A DNA stretch of 64,000 nt, from contig NZ_FXUY01000001.1 of the NCBI RefSeq assembly GCF_900182985.1, positions 1-64,000 on the forward strand, written 5' to 3'. The stretch is from Pseudomonas helmanticensis (lineage in GTDB: Bacteria > Pseudomonadota > Gammaproteobacteria > Pseudomonadales > Pseudomonadaceae). The stretch's first letter is position 1. The number at the start of each line of letters is the position of its first letter. A model generated the notes under the pieces. That model saw nothing but the letters and a program-made list of their open reading frames with translations, searched no databases and was not told the DNA's origin. Positions 11,079-19,088 of the stretch are shown here, piece after piece. The position numbers and the translations under genes are program-made.

Positions 11079-12796
11079 TGTTGCGTTTTATTGTTCGGCT
11101 GATCGACAGCCGTGACCCTGCCGCGCTGCAAGCGGCGTTGCGCTGGCTGTATGGCTTCGTCCGCCCGCAACGTCTGGCGATTGCCGGTTTGCTCGGACTG
11201 TCGGTGTGCGCCTCGTCGCTGGTGCTGGTGCAGCCATGGCTGGTCAAGCTGCTGATCGACGATGGTCTGCTGGCGCGTAATTTTCCGATGCTGGTGCTGA
11301 TCGCGGTGCTGATGATCATCGCCGGATTGCTCGGTACCGCGTTATCAGGGATCAACCGTTATCTGCACACGCGCTTGTCCGGGCGGATTCTGTTCGCCCT
11401 GCGCGATGACCTCTATCGGCATTTGCAAACCTTGTCGCCGAGCTTCTATGGGCAGCGGCGGATTGGCGATCTGATGTCGCGGCTCGATGGCGATGTCGCG
11501 GAGATTCAGCGCTTTGCCGTGGACTCGCTGTTCTCCGCCGTCTCCAGTGTGATTGGTCTGGTGGTCGCAATCGCGATGCTCTTGACCTTGTCTTGGAAGC
11601 TGTCGTTGCTGGCGCTGGTGCTGATTCCCCTCGATGTGTTGTGGCTGCGCTGGATGCGGCGCAAGGTCGAGCGTGATGTGCGGCAGTTGCGCGAGCGTTC
11701 GGCAGACATGTCGTCGTTCATGGTCGAGACGCTGCCGGTGATGAAATTCATCCAGGCCGCCGGGCAGCAACAGCGAGAAGCGCGGCGCCTGGAGAACCTC
11801 GGCCAGGGTTACATGAATCAGTTGCTGCGGCTGCAAATCACCGAGTTTTTCACCCAGGCAGTGCCCGGCACGTTGACCTCGTTGTCCCGCGCTTGCGCGT
11901 TTTTGATCGGCGGTTATTGGGTGGTGCAGGGCACTTGGCAGCTCGGCGCATTGATCGCGTTTTCCACCTATCTGGGCATGGCGGTTGGCCCGGTGCAGAG
12001 CCTGTTGGGATTGTATGTGGCGATTCAACGGATGACTGTCAGCCTCGGTCGGGTGATGGAATTGCGCGGCGAAGAACCTACCGTGCGCTCGCCGCTTGCG
12101 CCGCAACCTTTGCCGGCCTCGGGCGAGCTGCGTTTTGACAATGTGCACTTCAGTCATCCTGGCCGGCCGAGCACCTTGAGCGGCATTGAAGCGACGATTC
12201 CCTACGGTTTGAAAGTCGCCCTGAGCGGTGGCTCCGGCGTTGGCAAATCGACCTTGATCGACCTGTTGCAACGTCATCACGATCCGCAATCGGGGCGGGT
12301 GCTGCTTGGCGAAGTCGATCTGCGCGAACTCGATCTGTTCGAGCTGCGTCGACGCATTGCGGTGGTCAGTCAGGACATCGTGCTGTTTCGTGGCAGCCTC
12401 GCCGACAACCTTGCCTATGCAGTGCCGGACGCCAGTCGCGAATCAATTGCCGAAGTGGCGCGGCTGGCGCAGCTCGACAGCCTGATCGGCTCACTACCCG
12501 AAGGGCTCGACAGTCCGTTGGGCGAGCGCGGCCAGCAGTTGTCCGGCGGGCAGAAACAACGCATCGCGATTGCCCGGGCGCTGTTGCAGGATCCCTTGAT
12601 TCTGGTGCTCGACGAAGCCACGTCGGCTGTCGACGAAGCCACCGAGCGCGATGTGATCGAAGCCATCGACCGCTTGTTTGCCGGGCGTACGCGCATCCTC
12701 ATCAGCCACCGGCCGTCGACCCTGGCCGATGCCGATCTGCGCTTCGAATTGCTCGACGGCGTGCTGACCTCGAAAACGGTGCTGCATGAAGCCTGA
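11078..12796 (+). CDS. qhpF: ABC transporter QhpF, exporter for the QHNDH gamma subunit
   Basis: A 572-aa half-transporter with permease and ATPase fused. Membrane segments span about residues 30-300. The nucleotide-binding domain has Walker A GGSGVGKS (384-391), signature LSGGQKQRIAIARALL and Walker B LVLDEATSAVDE. Members of this subfamily in qhp clusters are thought to carry the cross-linked QhpC across the inner membrane. The start codon overlaps the activator's stop and the end overlaps qhpE by 11 nt, giving a translationally coupled activator-F-E-G string. Confidence 0.9.
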   Translation: MLRFIVRLIDSRDPAALQAALRWLYGFVRPQRLAIAGLLGLSVCASSLVLVQPWLVKLLIDDGLLARNFPMLVLIAVLMIIAGLLGTALSGINRYLHTRLSGRILFALRDDLYRHLQTLSPSFYGQRRIGDLMSRLDGDVAEIQRFAVDSLFSAVSSVIGLVVAIAMLLTLSWKLSLLALVLIPLDVLWLRWMRRKVERDVRQLRERSADMSSFMVETLPVMKFIQAAGQQQREARRLENLGQGYMNQLLRLQITEFFTQAVPGTLTSLSRACAFLIGGYWVVQGTWQLGALIAFSTYLGMAVGPVQSLLGLYVAIQRMTVSLGRVMELRGEEPTVRSPLAPQPLPASGELRFDNVHFSHPGRPSTLSGIEATIPYGLKVALSGGSGVGKSTLIDLLQRHHDPQSGRVLLGEVDLRELDLFELRRRIAVVSQDIVLFRGSLADNLAYAVPDASRESIAEVARLAQLDSLIGSLPEGLDSPLGERGQQLSGGQKQRIAIARALLQDPLILVLDEATSAVDEATERDVIEAIDRLFAGRTRILISHRPSTLADADLRFELLDGVLTSKTVLHEA

Positions 12797-13463
12797 GTTG
12801 CGGATCGGCGTGGTCGACAGCGGGCACTCGGCGGCGCAACGGGTGCAGGTGATTGCCGGGCAGCGGTTCTCGTTGCTGGAGGACGGCCTGGCGCAGAGTG
12901 ATTTGCGCGAGGATCCGCTGGGGCATGGCAGCGCGGTGATCGAAGCGATCAGTCGTCGTGCGCCGGCCGCGCAGATTTGCGTGGCGCAGGTGTTTGATCA
13001 GCGTGGCGTGACCAGTGCTTTGCAGATTGCCACGGCGATTGATTGGCTGGTGACGCAGGACGTTCGCTTGATCAATTTGAGTCTGGGATTACGCCAGGAT
13101 CGCAGCCTGTTGCGCGAGGCTTGTGCGACAGCGGTAGCGCGTGGCGTGTTGCTCTGCGCGTCGAGTCCGGCGCAGGGCGCGGCGGTGTTTCCGGCGAGTT
13201 ATCCGCAGGTGCTGCGGGTGACAGGAGATGCACGTTGCACCGAGGAGCAATGGTCTTGGCTCGACAGTGCACAGGCCGATTTTGCCGCGTGCGTGCACGG
13301 GACGTATCCGGGGCAATCCGGCGCGAGTCTCGGCTGCGCGGCGTTGAGCGGGCATATCGCCGGGTTTCTGCTGGAACATCCGCAGGCGAGCAACCATGAA
13401 GTTATCGAGTGGTTAAAACACAACGCGGGTTATCGCGGCCCTGAACGGCGGCTTGGGCCATGA
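12786..13463 (+). CDS. qhpE: Subtilisin-like peptidase QhpE (leader peptidase for QhpC)
   Basis: A 225-aa compact S8-type serine protease. The catalytic triad is recognisable: Asp11 (GVVDSG), His47 (PLGHGS) and Ser181 in GQSGASLG, although the usual GTSMAAP is changed to GASLGCAA. There is no signal peptide or propeptide, so it should act in the cytoplasm. In QHNDH loci this protease removes the QhpC leader. It overlaps qhpF by 11 nt and qhpG by 4 nt. Confidence 0.9.
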   Translation: MKPELRIGVVDSGHSAAQRVQVIAGQRFSLLEDGLAQSDLREDPLGHGSAVIEAISRRAPAAQICVAQVFDQRGVTSALQIATAIDWLVTQDVRLINLSLGLRQDRSLLREACATAVARGVLLCASSPAQGAAVFPASYPQVLRVTGDARCTEEQWSWLDSAQADFAACVHGTYPGQSGASLGCAALSGHIAGFLLEHPQASNHEVIEWLKHNAGYRGPERRLGP

Positions 13464-14755
13464 CTGCCATTGTGATTCTCGGTGCCGGCCCGGCAGGTGC
13501 CGCAGTGGCGTTGGGGCTGCGGCGGCTGGGCTACGACGTGACACTGGTCAGCGAGTGGCGACGTTTTTCTGCCCTCGAAGGCGTCTCGCAGCGGGTACTG
13601 GAAGCCTTGCATGGTGCGGGCCTGCACCAGGCGCTGGCGCAGGCGATATTGCCTTCGCAACGGCAGGTGAGCTGGAACGGACAGCAGCATGCGCAGAACA
13701 TCGAATTTCTCCTCGATCGGCCGACCTTCGATCGCGGTTTGCGTGGGGCCTTGCACGCCGCCGGAGTGGTGCTGATCGAAAAACGCGTGCTCAACGTACA
13801 GGCTTCAGTAAGCCCCCATCGAATCGAACTGGATGGCGGTGCGACGTTGCACGCCGATTTTCTGGTGGAAGCACGCGGGCGCCAGGCGCCGACGCTCGGC
13901 AAAGGCTTGCGCGGGCCAGAGACCGTCAGTTTGCTCAACCGCTGGCAAGGCGCGCCGGGCACGACCGCCAGCGCGGTGGAAAGCCTTGCGAACGGTTGGG
14001 CGTGGATGGCACGCCGGGCCGATGGGCAATGCTACTGGCAATGGACGGTGGACGTGGCCAGCGCTGATCTGCCGGCCAAGGCCCAGTTGCTCGATTACTG
14101 CCGTCAACGGCGACACGCCTCGGCTTTCGCTCGGAGTTTTTTTGCCGATGCAACCGAAACCGGACTGCAACTGCACGCGCGCAGCAGTACGGCGATTCTT
14201 TCAAGCCAGGTGTGTGGCGGTAACTGGATTCGGGTCGGCGATGCCGCAATGGCGGTGGATCCGCTGTCAGGCAACGGGATTTTTCAGTCGCTGTCCTCGG
14301 CGTTGCAGGCGCCGATGGTGATCAACACTTTGCTGCGCAAACCCGAGCGAGCGGCATTGGCGCAACGCTTTCATCAGCAACGGGTGGAGCAATTGTTTTT
14401 GCGCTTTGCGCGGATCGGCCGGGACTTTTATGCCGACGAGCAACGTTGGGCTGAACAGCCATTCTGGCGGGTGCGGCGGCAGTGGCCGGATGCTCAGGTC
14501 GCGCATGCTGAGGCGGATTTTGCAGCGTTGCGGATCGAGCGTATGCCAGTGCTGCGTGACGGTTTTGTCGATGAGGCTGAGGTGGTGATTAGCGCGGATC
14601 AGCCGTTGGGGATCTGGCATGTGCAGGGTGTCGAGGTGGCGCCGCTGGTGCGGCGGTTGCACACGGAATCGGCGGAGCAGGTGTTGGCGGGGTTGAGTGA
14701 AGAACAGGGCAGGGTGATCCGGGGGTGGTTGCTGGCTCAGGGGTTCAGCCCTTGA
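13460..14755 (+). CDS. qhpG: FAD-dependent monooxygenase QhpG (CTQ biogenesis)
   Basis: A 431-aa flavoprotein. The Rossmann FAD motif GAGPAG lies at residues 8-13 and the second FAD motif around 255 reads RVGDAAMAVDPLSGNG, as in tryptophan-halogenase and aromatic hydroxylase relatives. In qhp clusters QhpG hydroxylates the QhpC tryptophan that becomes the cysteine tryptophylquinone (CTQ) cofactor. The start overlaps qhpE by ATGA. Last gene of the activator-qhpFEG operon; a REP hairpin follows. Confidence 0.9.
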   Translation: MTAIVILGAGPAGAAVALGLRRLGYDVTLVSEWRRFSALEGVSQRVLEALHGAGLHQALAQAILPSQRQVSWNGQQHAQNIEFLLDRPTFDRGLRGALHAAGVVLIEKRVLNVQASVSPHRIELDGGATLHADFLVEARGRQAPTLGKGLRGPETVSLLNRWQGAPGTTASAVESLANGWAWMARRADGQCYWQWTVDVASADLPAKAQLLDYCRQRRHASAFARSFFADATETGLQLHARSSTAILSSQVCGGNWIRVGDAAMAVDPLSGNGIFQSLSSALQAPMVINTLLRKPERAALAQRFHQQRVEQLFLRFARIGRDFYADEQRWAEQPFWRVRRQWPDAQVAHAEADFAALRIERMPVLRDGFVDEAEVVISADQPLGIWHVQGVEVAPLVRRLHTESAEQVLAGLSEEQGRVIRGWLLAQGFSP

Positions 14756-14764
14756 CTGGGCTGA

Positions 14765-14835
14765 CGCCTTCGCGAGCAAGCCCGCTCCCACTTTGGAATC
14801 CGATCAACTGTGGGAGCGGGCTTGTTCGCGAAGGC
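14765..14835. repeat. REP hairpin (GTGGGAGCGGGCTTG type)
   Basis: GCCTTCGCGAGCAAGCCCGC and its near-perfect inverted copy ending GTTCGCGAAGGC flank a short spacer. This is one of the REP families of fluorescent pseudomonads. It separates the converging qhpG and aldehyde dehydrogenase genes and may terminate both. Confidence 0.85.
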
Positions 14836-14854
14836 GGCCTGAAGGTTGCCGCTA

Positions 14855-16345
14855 TTACAACTTGATCAACACCGACTTCAGCTCGGTGTAATGCTCAATC
14901 GCCGCATACCCCATCTCCCGCCCGACCCCGGACATTTTGTACCCGCCAAACGGCAGTGCCGGATCCAGCGCGCTGTGGCAGTTGACCCACACCGAGCCTG
15001 ACTTGATCCGCGGAATCATCCGGTGCACCGCCGCCAGATCATTCGACCAGATGCTCGCGCCCAGGCCGTAAGGGCTGTCGTTGGCCATGCGCAATGCATC
15101 AGCTTCGTCATCAAACGGAATCGCCACCAGTACCGGGCCAAAAATCTCTTCCTGCACCAGCGAATGCTTTTGATCGACGTCGACAATCACCGTCGGTTTG
15201 ACGAAAAATCCTGGCCCGAACTGTTCACCACCGCAAGCGATGGTTGCGCCGCTCTCACGACCCATCTCGATGTAGTTGTAGACACGCTCTTGCTGGCGCG
15301 CGGAAATCAGCGGGCCCATTTCCACGCTTGGGTCGAGGCCGTTGCCCATCTTCATCGCGTTGGCGATATCGCTGATATCGGCGACGACATTGTCGAAATG
15401 TTTGCGCTGCACATACAGCCGCGAACCTGCGCAGCAGACCTGGCCTTGGTTGAAGAAAATCGCACTGGCCGCGCCGGCTGCGGCGGATTTCAGATCAGCG
15501 TCGGCCATCACGATGGTCGGCGATTTGCCGCCCAGTTCAAGGGTCACGCGGGTCATCGAATCCATGGCGATCTTGCCGATCTGCTTGCCGACAGCGGTGG
15601 ATCCAGTGAAGGTCAGTTTGTCGACCAACGGGTTGTGCGTCAGCGCAGAACCGGCAGTGATCCCGGTGCCGGTGACCACATTGAACACGCCTTCCGGGTA
15701 ACCGGCTTCGAGTACCAGCTCCGCCAGTTTCAGTGCAGTCAGTGGGGTTTCATCCGCAGGCTTGAGCACCACGGTGCAACCGGTGGCCAGCGCCGGGCCG
15801 AGTTTCCAGCAGGCCAGCAACAACGGAAAGTTCCAGGCAACGATGGCGCCGACCACGCCGACGGCTTCGCGGCGAATGAAACTGTGGAACTGCTCATTCG
15901 GCATCAACGGCAGTGACACCTCGACGCTGGATCCTTCGATTTTTGTCGCCCAACCGGCCATGTAACGCAGAAAGTCGATGGCCAGTTGCACGTCCATCAC
16001 CTGCGCCACTGCTGCGCTCTTGCCGTTGTTCAGGCATTCCAGTTGCGCGAGCATTTCAGCATCGCGCTGCATCAGCTCGGCGAGTTTCCACAACAGATTC
16101 TGCCGCTCGCGCGGGCGGGTGCGGCTCCAGGCGGAATCGTCGAAGGCCTGACGTGCGGCGAGCACCGCGCGGTCGACATCGTCCGGCGTGGCGCGTGGCA
16201 CCACGCACAGCACTTCACCAGTGGCCGGATTGTGTAATGGCATGGTCTGACCGTCGGCGGCCTCGACCCAATCGCCGCCAATCAACATACGTGGCTTGCG
16301 CTGGATGAAGGCAGAAGTGGCAGGGAGCAAATACGGGAGGGACAT
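14855..16345 (-). CDS. NAD(P)-dependent aldehyde dehydrogenase of the QHNDH locus
   Basis: A 496-aa ALDH-superfamily enzyme. The catalytic Glu sits in LELGGKSP and the nucleophilic Cys in NQGQVCCAGSR; the N-terminal NPATGEVL and C-terminal PFGGYKMSGVGREMG are standard. It would oxidise the aldehyde released from amines by QHNDH. The start at 16345 (MSLPYLL) has AGAGG upstream. The frame stays open to 16717, but a -24/-12 promoter lies in that part, so the longer form is unlikely. It diverges from the qhpADCB side of the locus. Confidence 0.93.
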   Translation of the reverse strand: MSLPYLLPATSAFIQRKPRMLIGGDWVEAADGQTMPLHNPATGEVLCVVPRATPDDVDRAVLAARQAFDDSAWSRTRPRERQNLLWKLAELMQRDAEMLAQLECLNNGKSAAVAQVMDVQLAIDFLRYMAGWATKIEGSSVEVSLPLMPNEQFHSFIRREAVGVVGAIVAWNFPLLLACWKLGPALATGCTVVLKPADETPLTALKLAELVLEAGYPEGVFNVVTGTGITAGSALTHNPLVDKLTFTGSTAVGKQIGKIAMDSMTRVTLELGGKSPTIVMADADLKSAAAGAASAIFFNQGQVCCAGSRLYVQRKHFDNVVADISDIANAMKMGNGLDPSVEMGPLISARQQERVYNYIEMGRESGATIACGGEQFGPGFFVKPTVIVDVDQKHSLVQEEIFGPVLVAIPFDDEADALRMANDSPYGLGASIWSNDLAAVHRMIPRIKSGSVWVNCHSALDPALPFGGYKMSGVGREMGYAAIEHYTELKSVLIKL

Positions 16346-16356
16346 GGCACAGCCTC

Positions 16357-16364
16357 TTGTTGTT
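16357..16364 (-). promoter_or_regulatory. CA motif (Crc/Hfq-type) in the aldehyde dehydrogenase leader
   Basis: The mRNA strand reads AACAACAA, a perfect AAYAAYAA match, directly before the AGAGG ribosome site. Hfq/Crc bound here would block initiation, the known mode of carbon catabolite repression in Pseudomonas. Confidence 0.6.
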
Positions 16365-16386
16365 CGTTGTCGTTCAGAGGGCTTTC

Positions 16387-16401
16387 GCAATGGCTGTGCC
16401 A
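16387..16401 (-). promoter_or_regulatory. Sigma-54 (-24/-12) promoter of the aldehyde dehydrogenase gene
   Basis: The minus strand reads TGGCAC-AGCCA-TTGC, which fits the TGGCAC-N5-TTGC consensus exactly. It predicts a transcription start near 16375 and a 30-nt leader. The linked sigma-54 activator gene at 9174 supports it. Confidence 0.85.
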
Positions 16402-16487
16402 AATGCTTCAGGAAGGCTTGCGAGCCTGTTGTGCTAGGCGTGAGAGGTGGACGTTGAGGCGTGCGGTACGGTGAATTTGTCGCAAAA

Positions 16488-16504
16488 AGCGACAGTCGTT
16501 GAGA
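16488..16504. promoter_or_regulatory. Candidate activator-binding dyad upstream of the aldehyde dehydrogenase promoter
   Basis: TGTCGC-AAAAA-GCGACA is a perfect 6-bp inverted repeat with a 5-bp centre. Its centre is about 120 bp upstream of the predicted start, a typical enhancer distance. An imperfect copy with the same spacing lies upstream of qhpA. Confidence 0.65.
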
Positions 16505-16752
16505 TGCAAGATACGGATCGGAGTAGTGCTGGCGGACTCCGGACAAAACGGTGACCGAACTGCTGTAGGAAGAGTCGCTAAGCTGCCGGTTTACGTTGGC
16601 TGGTGGATTGAAGAGGTTCGAGCTAAGTTCTTTATCCAGCGGCGTATCGAAAGTGGATAGGCAGTATTCGGCACCGAGGGCGGAATTATCGCAGCCGTTT
16701 TTCAGTTTTCCTGCCATGGAATCGGCAGGCTCAGTTCTTCACAAGGATGTCG

Positions 16753-16953
16753 ATGAACAACAAAAGCATTCGATGGATAACCAGTTTAATGATGGGCATC
16801 GGTACTGGATTTATGGTGACAGGGGGAGCTTCGCTGGTGATTGGCGACGGAAGCGATGCCAATACGATTCGGGCAAGTGCAGTGATGGCTGTCAGTAGCT
16901 TTTTCGTACTTGTTGCCTCTTATGCTGTTGCTTTGTTCGAGGAGAAATCATGA
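16753..16953 (+). CDS. Small hypothetical membrane protein (two membrane helices)
   Basis: A 66-aa protein with two hydrophobic segments (about residues 8-32 and 40-60) and a charged EEKS tail. No family is recognised. The ATG at 16753 is chosen over 16747 because AAGG lies 6 nt upstream. Its stop overlaps the next start (ATGA), which supports both being real. It lies between the divergent aldehyde dehydrogenase and qhpA genes in a stretch visibly poorer in G+C than its neighbours. Function and expression are unknown. Confidence 0.55.
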   Translation: MNNKSIRWITSLMMGIGTGFMVTGGASLVIGDGSDANTIRASAVMAVSSFFVLVASYAVALFEEKS

Positions 16954-17153
16954 GTTTTTATATCATCATGGGTCTATGGTCACTCAGCATGATTTTGCTG
17001 ATAGCGTTTGCGTTTTGGTGGGGTAATCGGCTCGAAATTGCTTCGCGAAAATCCAAGGAGTTAGCGGCCAGAGATTACGCTCAACGTACGTGCCCAATGT
17101 GTTGCCAGTCTTGCGGGCGATACCCTATTCAGCCGGACAATTCCGTTCGCTGA
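16950..17153 (+). CDS. Small hypothetical membrane protein with a Cys-rich tail
   Basis: A 67-aa protein. One N-terminal membrane helix (about residues 3-24) is followed by a basic stretch and a cysteine cluster CPMCCQSCG (about residues 48-56), which could bind a metal or form disulphides. A strong ribosome site (GAGGAG) and the ATGA overlap with the preceding small gene indicate coupled translation. No family is recognised. A link to amine dehydrogenase assembly is possible only from position. Confidence 0.55.
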   Translation: MSFYIIMGLWSLSMILLIAFAFWWGNRLEIASRKSKELAARDYAQRTCPMCCQSCGRYPIQPDNSVR

Positions 17154-17169
17154 CCCATTCTCTTCATCC

Positions 17170-17210
17170 CGCGACAACTATGCTTGTCTCACACTGCAAC
17201 AGTTGTCGCG
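17170..17210. promoter_or_regulatory. Candidate enhancer region for qhpA
   Basis: CGCGACAACT (17170-17179) and AGTTGTCGCG (17201-17210) form a perfect 10-bp inverted repeat with a 21-bp centre. Inside it, TGTCTC-ACACT-GCAACA (17185-17201) is an imperfect version of the TGTCGC-N5-GCGACA dyad upstream of the aldehyde dehydrogenase promoter. Its centre is about 130 bp before the predicted qhpA start, so it may bind the same activator. Confidence 0.6.
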
Positions 17211-17296
17211 AAATTGGACGCCAGTCGACCTCCCCGTCACTCCTGCAACGCAGTGATCTTCACGTAAATGCTTGATTGAAAAGCTTATCCGCAAGC

Positions 17297-17311
17297 TGGC
17301 ACGCTCCGTGT
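17297..17311 (+). promoter_or_regulatory. Probable sigma-54 promoter of qhpADCB (weak -12)
   Basis: TGGCACG-CTCC-GTGT has a perfect -24 half, but the -12 reads GTGT instead of TTGC. It is correctly placed downstream of the candidate enhancer and would give a leader of about 100 nt. The imperfect -12 makes it less certain than the aldehyde dehydrogenase promoter. Confidence 0.5.
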
Positions 17312-17390
17312 ATTGCTCATCACAGACGTTTCTCTTGCCTCCGTCGGCGTGACACCGCCGACGGCAGAAACCATAAAAACGATAAGCGAC

Positions 17391-17398
17391 AACAATAA
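17391..17398 (+). promoter_or_regulatory. CA motif (Crc/Hfq-type) in the qhpA leader
   Basis: AACAATAA matches AAYAAYAA exactly and lies 27 nt upstream of the qhpA ATG. It mirrors the CA motif in the aldehyde dehydrogenase leader and suggests joint catabolite repression. Confidence 0.5.
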
Positions 17399-17425
17399 GA
17401 AAGCACCGTGCGAGGTTCGACGTTG

Positions 17426-19006
17426 ATGAAGAGAAGACTCCGATCAGGCATGAGCGCCAGCCTGCTGGCCGTTGCCGCTTGCGTGGCGTTGCATTCGCCG
17501 CATAGCCTGGCTGCCCGCGATGCCCAGACCATCCTGAAAGAAACCTGTCAGGGCTGTCACACCCCCGAGGCTGATAATGCCTTGAGCCGCATCAGCCACC
17601 AGCGCAAGACCCCGGAAGGCTGGCTGATGAGCATCGCCCGCATGCAGACCATGCACGGTTTGCAGATCAGCGATGACGACCGTCGCACCCTGGTCAAATA
17701 CCTGGCTGACACCCAAGGTCTGGCGCCGAGCGAAACCGATGGCGTGCGTTATGCGCTGGAACGCCGGTTGAACACGGTCGAGCAGTTCGATGAGAAAACC
17801 AGTCAGATGTGCGGCCGCTGCCACTCCGGCGCGCGGGTTGCGCTGCAACGGCGTCCGGCGCAGGAGTGGGAGCGTTTGGTCAACTTCCACCTCGGCCAAT
17901 GGCCGTCGCTGGAGTATCAGGCGCTGGCGCGTGATCGCGACTGGTTCGATATCGCTCGTAAAGAGATGGTGCCGTTGTTGGCCAAGCGTTATCCGCTGGA
18001 CAATCCGGCGTGGCAGCAATGGCTGAAAACTGCGCCGAAAGCCGCAGCGCTGGTTGGCGACTGGAGTTTCAGCGGCCACCTGCCGGGCAAAGGTGAACTG
18101 GCCGGCGTGATGAGCGTGACCGCCGATGGCAACGACACCTTCAAGGTCAGCGTCAAAGGTCAATACGCCGATGGCAGCGCATTCAACGGCGACGGCAGCG
18201 CAATCCTCTACAGCGGCTACGAATGGCGCGGCAACGTCACCGTCGATGGCGTGACCATGCGCCAGGTATTCGCCGCGCAGGGTAATGCCATGCAAGGGCG
18301 CATGTTCGACGCCGAGCACGATGAACGCGGTCTCGATTTCGTCGCCGCCAAACAAGGCTCGCAGCGTTTGCTCGCCGTGCAGCCCGGTTACGTGAAGTCC
18401 GGCAGCGAAACCGAAGTGACCCTGATTGGCACAGGTCTGAGCGGTAAACCGAACTTCGGCAAAGGCGTGGAAGTCGTCGAAGTGCTTGAGCAAAACGCCA
18501 AGCGGATCAAGGTCAAAGTCAAAGCCGCCGCCAATGCCCAGCCGGGTCTGCGCGCCGTCAGCGTCGGTGAGTTGAAAGGCCCGAGCCTGTCGGTTTACAA
18601 CAGCATCGCCTCGGTCAAAGTCGTGCCGGAATTCTCCGTGGCGCGGATCGGCGAGGGCGGTGGTTCGACGCCGAAAGTCCAGGGCCGTTTCGACGCCGAA
18701 GCCTGGGGCAAGGGCGCCGATGGCAAGCCGTATCGCATTGGCGTGTTCCCGGCGCAGTGGAAGGTCGAAGCCTTCGACGATCGCGCCAAAGCGGACGAAG
18801 ACGTCAAGTTCGCCGGCACCATGCAGGCCGACGCGGGTGTGTTCACCCCGGGCGATGCCGGGCCGAATCCGGCGCGCAAAATGTCCACCAACAATGCCGG
18901 CAATCTCAAGGTGATTGCCGCCGTCGACGATGCAGGGAAATCCCTCACCGGCGAAGGCCACCTGATCGTCACCGTGCAACGCTGGAACAATCCACCCATT
19001 CCTTGA
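17426..19006 (+). CDS. qhpA: Quinohemoprotein amine dehydrogenase alpha subunit (dihaem cytochrome c)
   Basis: A 526-aa precursor with a Sec signal peptide (about residues 1-30, ending HSLAA). Two c-type haem sites are present: CQGCH (41-45) and CGRCH (129-133). The rest is beta-rich, as in the family. QhpA takes electrons from the CTQ cofactor of QhpC and passes them to a periplasmic acceptor such as azurin or a cytochrome. The ATG at 17426 has GAGG 10 nt upstream and is preferred to a GTG at 17408. First gene of qhpADCB. Confidence 0.95.
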   Translation: MKRRLRSGMSASLLAVAACVALHSPHSLAARDAQTILKETCQGCHTPEADNALSRISHQRKTPEGWLMSIARMQTMHGLQISDDDRRTLVKYLADTQGLAPSETDGVRYALERRLNTVEQFDEKTSQMCGRCHSGARVALQRRPAQEWERLVNFHLGQWPSLEYQALARDRDWFDIARKEMVPLLAKRYPLDNPAWQQWLKTAPKAAALVGDWSFSGHLPGKGELAGVMSVTADGNDTFKVSVKGQYADGSAFNGDGSAILYSGYEWRGNVTVDGVTMRQVFAAQGNAMQGRMFDAEHDERGLDFVAAKQGSQRLLAVQPGYVKSGSETEVTLIGTGLSGKPNFGKGVEVVEVLEQNAKRIKVKVKAAANAQPGLRAVSVGELKGPSLSVYNSIASVKVVPEFSVARIGEGGGSTPKVQGRFDAEAWGKGADGKPYRIGVFPAQWKVEAFDDRAKADEDVKFAGTMQADAGVFTPGDAGPNPARKMSTNNAGNLKVIAAVDDAGKSLTGEGHLIVTVQRWNNPPIP

Positions 19007-19088
19007 GTTGCCTTGAACGCACACGCTTCAGACACTTTTCGGAATGACCGCAAGCCTCGCCAAGCGGGGCCTGCACAGGAGGTTTGCA

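Noticed and set aside
16346..16717. 124-codon open in-frame extension of the aldehyde dehydrogenase
   Set aside because: It contains the -24/-12 promoter and its dyad, and the residues do not resemble an ALDH N-terminus. A good ribosome site precedes 16345.
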